Program-made: the position numbers and the translations under genes
Part shown: positions 42,670 through 44,770 of the stretch, piece by piece
Position numbering within the stretch: position 1 is the stretch's first letter
How the letters are laid out: every line of letters starts with the position of its first letter
Notes under the pieces: model-generated
Seen by the model: the letters and a program-made list of their open reading frames with translations, nothing else
Told to the model about the DNA's origin: nothing
Database searches by the model: none
NCBI GenBank assembly: GCA_913062845.1
Contig: CAJXVZ010000021.1
Location: forward strand, 1-44,770
Direction: 5' to 3'
From: an uncultured Psychroflexus sp.
Lineage (GTDB): Bacteria; Bacteroidota; Bacteroidia; Flavobacteriales; Flavobacteriaceae
DNA: 44,770 nucleotides

Positions 42670-43691
42670 GGAAAAACTTGCTGTTATTTATAGGCGTTTT
42701 TGGGATTCTTTTGGTTTTTGTATTGATAAACATAAGTTTAGGTTCGGTTGATATACCTATAAAAGAACTTTTTAAAGCTGTTTTTACCGGAGAAAGTTCC
42801 CAGGAGACATGGACCTATATAGTCTTAGAGTACAGGTTACCTAAGGCTGTAACAGCCATTATAGTGGGCTCAGGCTTGGGAATCAGTGGTTTACTTATGC
42901 AAACTTTTTTTAGAAACCCTTTGGCCGGGCCTTATGTTCTGGGTCTAAGCAGTGGTGCAGGTCTCGGAGTTGCATTATTGTTAATGGGATCAGGTTTGTT
43001 GGGTGTAGGTTTAGGCAATTCGCTTTGGTTTTCAAAAACATCGATTATTATTGCCTCCAGTGTTGGTAGCTTTTTGGTCATGCTTTCAATATTGTTGACC
43101 TCTTTAAAAATAAAAGACAGTATGGCACTGTTAATTATTGGGTTAATGTTTGCAAGTCTTACCGGCGCTATAGTCAACGTCCTGTCCTATTTTAGCACTT
43201 CAGATGAATTACAGCAGTTTGTATTCTGGTCGTTAGGTAGTCTTGGTGATTTATCCTGGATTGAGGTTGGAATATTGGCTGCGTTTTGGTTATCAGGCCT
43301 TGCACTAAGCCTGATTCTAATCAAACCTTTGGACGCCATACTTATAGGAGAACCTTATGCCAAAAGTCTAGGGGTCAATCTAAAAACAATGAGATATCTT
43401 ACTATTCTGGTTACATCTGTGTTAACAGGAAGCATAACAGCTTTTGCAGGTCCCATTGCCTTTATAGGGTTAGCTATTCCACATTTGGTAAGATTGGCTC
43501 TAAAAACCAACAAACATATTTTAATGATACCTTCAGTTTGTCTGGGTGGAGCAATAATTATGCTAATCTGTGACAGTATTTCTCAGCTCCCAGGTCTTGA
43601 TTCCACATTGCCTATAAATGCTGTTACTTCATTTTTTGGAGCGCCTATAGTGATATGGCTTATCTTAAGATCAAGAAAATTAAATTTTTAA
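42666..43691 (+). CDS. FecCD-family ABC transporter permease (BtuC-like)
   Basis: 341 aa with about nine to ten membrane spans. FecCD signs include YRLPKAVTAIIVGSGLGISG, NPLAGPYVLGLSSGAGLGVA, LGVNLKTMRYL and GPIAFIGLAIPHLVRL, the last being the loop that contacts the ATPase. It moves a cobalamin, haem or siderophore chelate across the inner membrane. The start overlaps the binding-protein stop, and the ATPase gene starts 3 nt after its stop. Confidence 0.95.
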   Translation: MRKNLLLFIGVFGILLVFVLINISLGSVDIPIKELFKAVFTGESSQETWTYIVLEYRLPKAVTAIIVGSGLGISGLLMQTFFRNPLAGPYVLGLSSGAGLGVALLLMGSGLLGVGLGNSLWFSKTSIIIASSVGSFLVMLSILLTSLKIKDSMALLIIGLMFASLTGAIVNVLSYFSTSDELQQFVFWSLGSLGDLSWIEVGILAAFWLSGLALSLILIKPLDAILIGEPYAKSLGVNLKTMRYLTILVTSVLTGSITAFAGPIAFIGLAIPHLVRLALKTNKHILMIPSVCLGGAIIMLICDSISQLPGLDSTLPINAVTSFFGAPIVIWLILRSRKLNF

Positions 43692-43693
43692 AA

Positions 43694-44464
43694 ATGCGAC
43701 TCGAAACTAAAAATTTGACCATTGGTTATCATAAACCCTTATTTGAAGTCGCTGATAACATTAATATAAAAATACCAGGAAAAGGACTAACCGCTGTAAT
43801 TGGCGTAAATGGTTCGGGTAAATCAACGCTAATTAAAAGCATAAGTGGAAATCTACCTGCTTTACAAGGTGATGTTTATTTGGACGAAAAACGAATAAAG
43901 CATTACCAGCAAAGAGAGCTCGCCAGGAAAATGAGTTTGGTACTCACTAAACAACCCATTCCTCAAAACTTTAGTGTATTTGATTTTGTTGCCATGGGCA
44001 GACATCCTTATACAAATTGGTTAGGAATTAATTCCCACTCTGATAAATCAAAAATTATTGATGCCTTAAGAATGGTAGAGCTCTATGATTTGAAAAACAA
44101 AGCCTGTAATTCTCTTAGTGATGGCCAACTTCAGAAAGTTTTGATTGCCAGAGCTATTGCTCAGGATACGCCTTTAATTATTCTGGATGAACCAACGTCA
44201 CATCTTGACATGTACCATAAAGCCATGGTACTGAAACTTCTGAAAAAAGTGAGTCGAGAACAAAAAAAATCTATAATTTTTGCATCCCACGAAATAAATC
44301 TGGCTCTACAACTTTGCGATAGTATTATACTGATATTAAATAGAAAAGTCATTCAGGACAGTCCTAAAGAATTTATTGAAAAAGGCCTGTTTCATAGCCT
44401 TTTCCCGGATAATTCTATAATTTTTGACGAACAATCACAGCAGTTTGTTATAAGGTCCAAATAA
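43694..44464 (+). CDS. ABC transporter ATPase (BtuD/FepC-like)
   Basis: 256 aa from the ATG at 43694; a longer frame from 43655 would overlap the permease end. Walker A GVNGSGKST (37-45), signature LSDGQ (141-145, Asp in place of Gly as is usual in this subgroup), Walker B LIILDEP (161-167), and the H-loop His199 (ASHE). With the two preceding genes it makes a complete importer. No terminator is seen right after the stop, only a new promoter and the repeat array. Confidence 0.95.
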   Translation: MRLETKNLTIGYHKPLFEVADNINIKIPGKGLTAVIGVNGSGKSTLIKSISGNLPALQGDVYLDEKRIKHYQQRELARKMSLVLTKQPIPQNFSVFDFVAMGRHPYTNWLGINSHSDKSKIIDALRMVELYDLKNKACNSLSDGQLQKVLIARAIAQDTPLIILDEPTSHLDMYHKAMVLKLLKKVSREQKKSIIFASHEINLALQLCDSIILILNRKVIQDSPKEFIEKGLFHSLFPDNSIIFDEQSQQFVIRSK

Positions 44465-44479
44465 AATTTTGAATTGTTT

Positions 44480-44509
44480 TTGTTTATACCTTTAAAGATA
44501 ATATATTTG
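44480..44509 (+). promoter_or_regulatory. Canonical promoter in front of the 98-bp repeat array
   Basis: TTG (44480-44482), a 19-nt spacer and TATATTTG (44502-44509) give an ideal vegetative promoter. Transcription would start at about 44515, just before the first repeat unit at 44525, with no coding gene in the remaining window. Confidence 0.8.
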
Positions 44510-44524
44510 CAGCCCCAAAAGTTG

Positions 44525-44770
44525 TCGTGGCGCATCCCGATAACCATCGGGAGAATAGCGCAACAAATGGCAAAGTAGGTTCTCGATAAGTTTAAAATGA
44601 ACCGCTGAAATAATAAATGGCCTCGTGGCGCATCCCGATAACTATCGGGAGAATAGCGCAACAAATGGCAAGGTAGGTTCTCGATACGTTTAGAATGAAC
44701 CGCTGAAATAATAAATGGCCTCGTGGCGCATCCCGATAACTATCGGGAGAATAGCGCAACAAATGGCAAG
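44525..44770 (+). repeat. Tandem array of 98-bp structured units (runs off the window)
   Basis: Units begin at TCGTGGCGCATCCCGATAAC at 44525, 44623 and 44721, exactly 98 nt apart; the third is cut by the window. Each has a CCCGAT/ATCGGG hairpin inside a GCGC/GCGC outer stem (44530-44561 in unit one) and a second stem GGTTC/GAACC (44578-44603). Units one and two differ at only a few bases. No reading frame runs through. They look like a repeated structured RNA transcribed from the promoter at 44480-44509. Confidence 0.8.

Noticed and set aside
44392-44664. 90-codon minus-strand frame across the repeat array and the end of the ABC ATPase gene
   Set aside because: It runs antisense through a known gene and through structured repeats; the sequence has no protein character.
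44525-44770. CRISPR array
   Set aside because: The period is exactly 98 nt with near-identical sequence throughout; there are no unique spacers and no cas genes in the window.

Overview
The window looks like chromosomal DNA of a marine-type Flavobacteriaceae (Bacteroidetes). It is AT-rich. It has TAnnTTTG -7 promoter boxes with almost no Shine-Dalgarno sites, a T9SS-sorted protease, bacillithiol synthesis (BshC), the Bacteroidetes-only DUF4295 gene in the rpmB-rpmG operon, and lipoproteins with typical lipoboxes. I could not fix the genus from sequence alone. There are 43 intact or edge-cut genes, most of the conserved ones being ordinary core functions.

Region 1 (1 to about 10,890) is an integrated genomic island lying against the 3' end of mnmE; its left end is outside the window. 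All of its genes run leftward. First come an entry and replication module: a zinc-finger/HTH protein, a tyrosine integrase, an unknown protein, an AlpA-like HTH protein, a zinc-finger protein, a BT4734/VirE-N-type primase part and a DUF3987 primase-helicase. Then comes a cargo operon that looks like anti-phage defence: a WYL-domain regulator with a 31-bp palindrome over its TTG start, a lipoprotein, an unknown 278-aa protein, AbiH, and an adenine-type DNA methyltransferase cut by the window edge. No relaxase or packaging gene is seen, so the layout is closer to a phage satellite or a minimal integrative element than to a conjugative one.

Region 2 (10,870-17,460) holds mnmE, long repeat-filled spacers, a DUF4870 membrane protein, a structured GC-rich repeat, and a three-gene set (His/Cys-rich small protein, TonB-dependent receptor, lipoprotein) that is probably for metal uptake.

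Region 3 (17,584-22,830) is a tight operon: secreted PIG-L deacetylase, a 35-aa single-span membrane protein, a sodium:solute symporter and a Gfo/Idh/MocA oxidoreductase. It is probably a sugar or amino-sugar salvage unit.

Region 4 (22,881-38,000) is mainly housekeeping: mdh, a DUF6588 protein, gyrB, a DUF2911 protein, a PLP decarboxylase, bshC, two 2TM proteins, a membrane protein, a decayed lipoprotein gene, rimO, ftsY, DUF4295-rpmG-rpmB and a di-haem cytochrome c peroxidase.

Region 5 (38,034-44,770) has queA, a T9SS trypsin-like protease, a BtuFCD-type metal-chelate ABC transporter, and finally a canonical promoter feeding a 98-bp tandem repeat array with strong hairpins that runs off the right edge.

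Best candidates for something undescribed are the WYL-controlled defence operon, the 98-bp structured repeat array with its own promoter, the 35-aa protein paired with the symporter, and the 12-bp repeat array that echoes the end of mnmE next to the island's attachment site.
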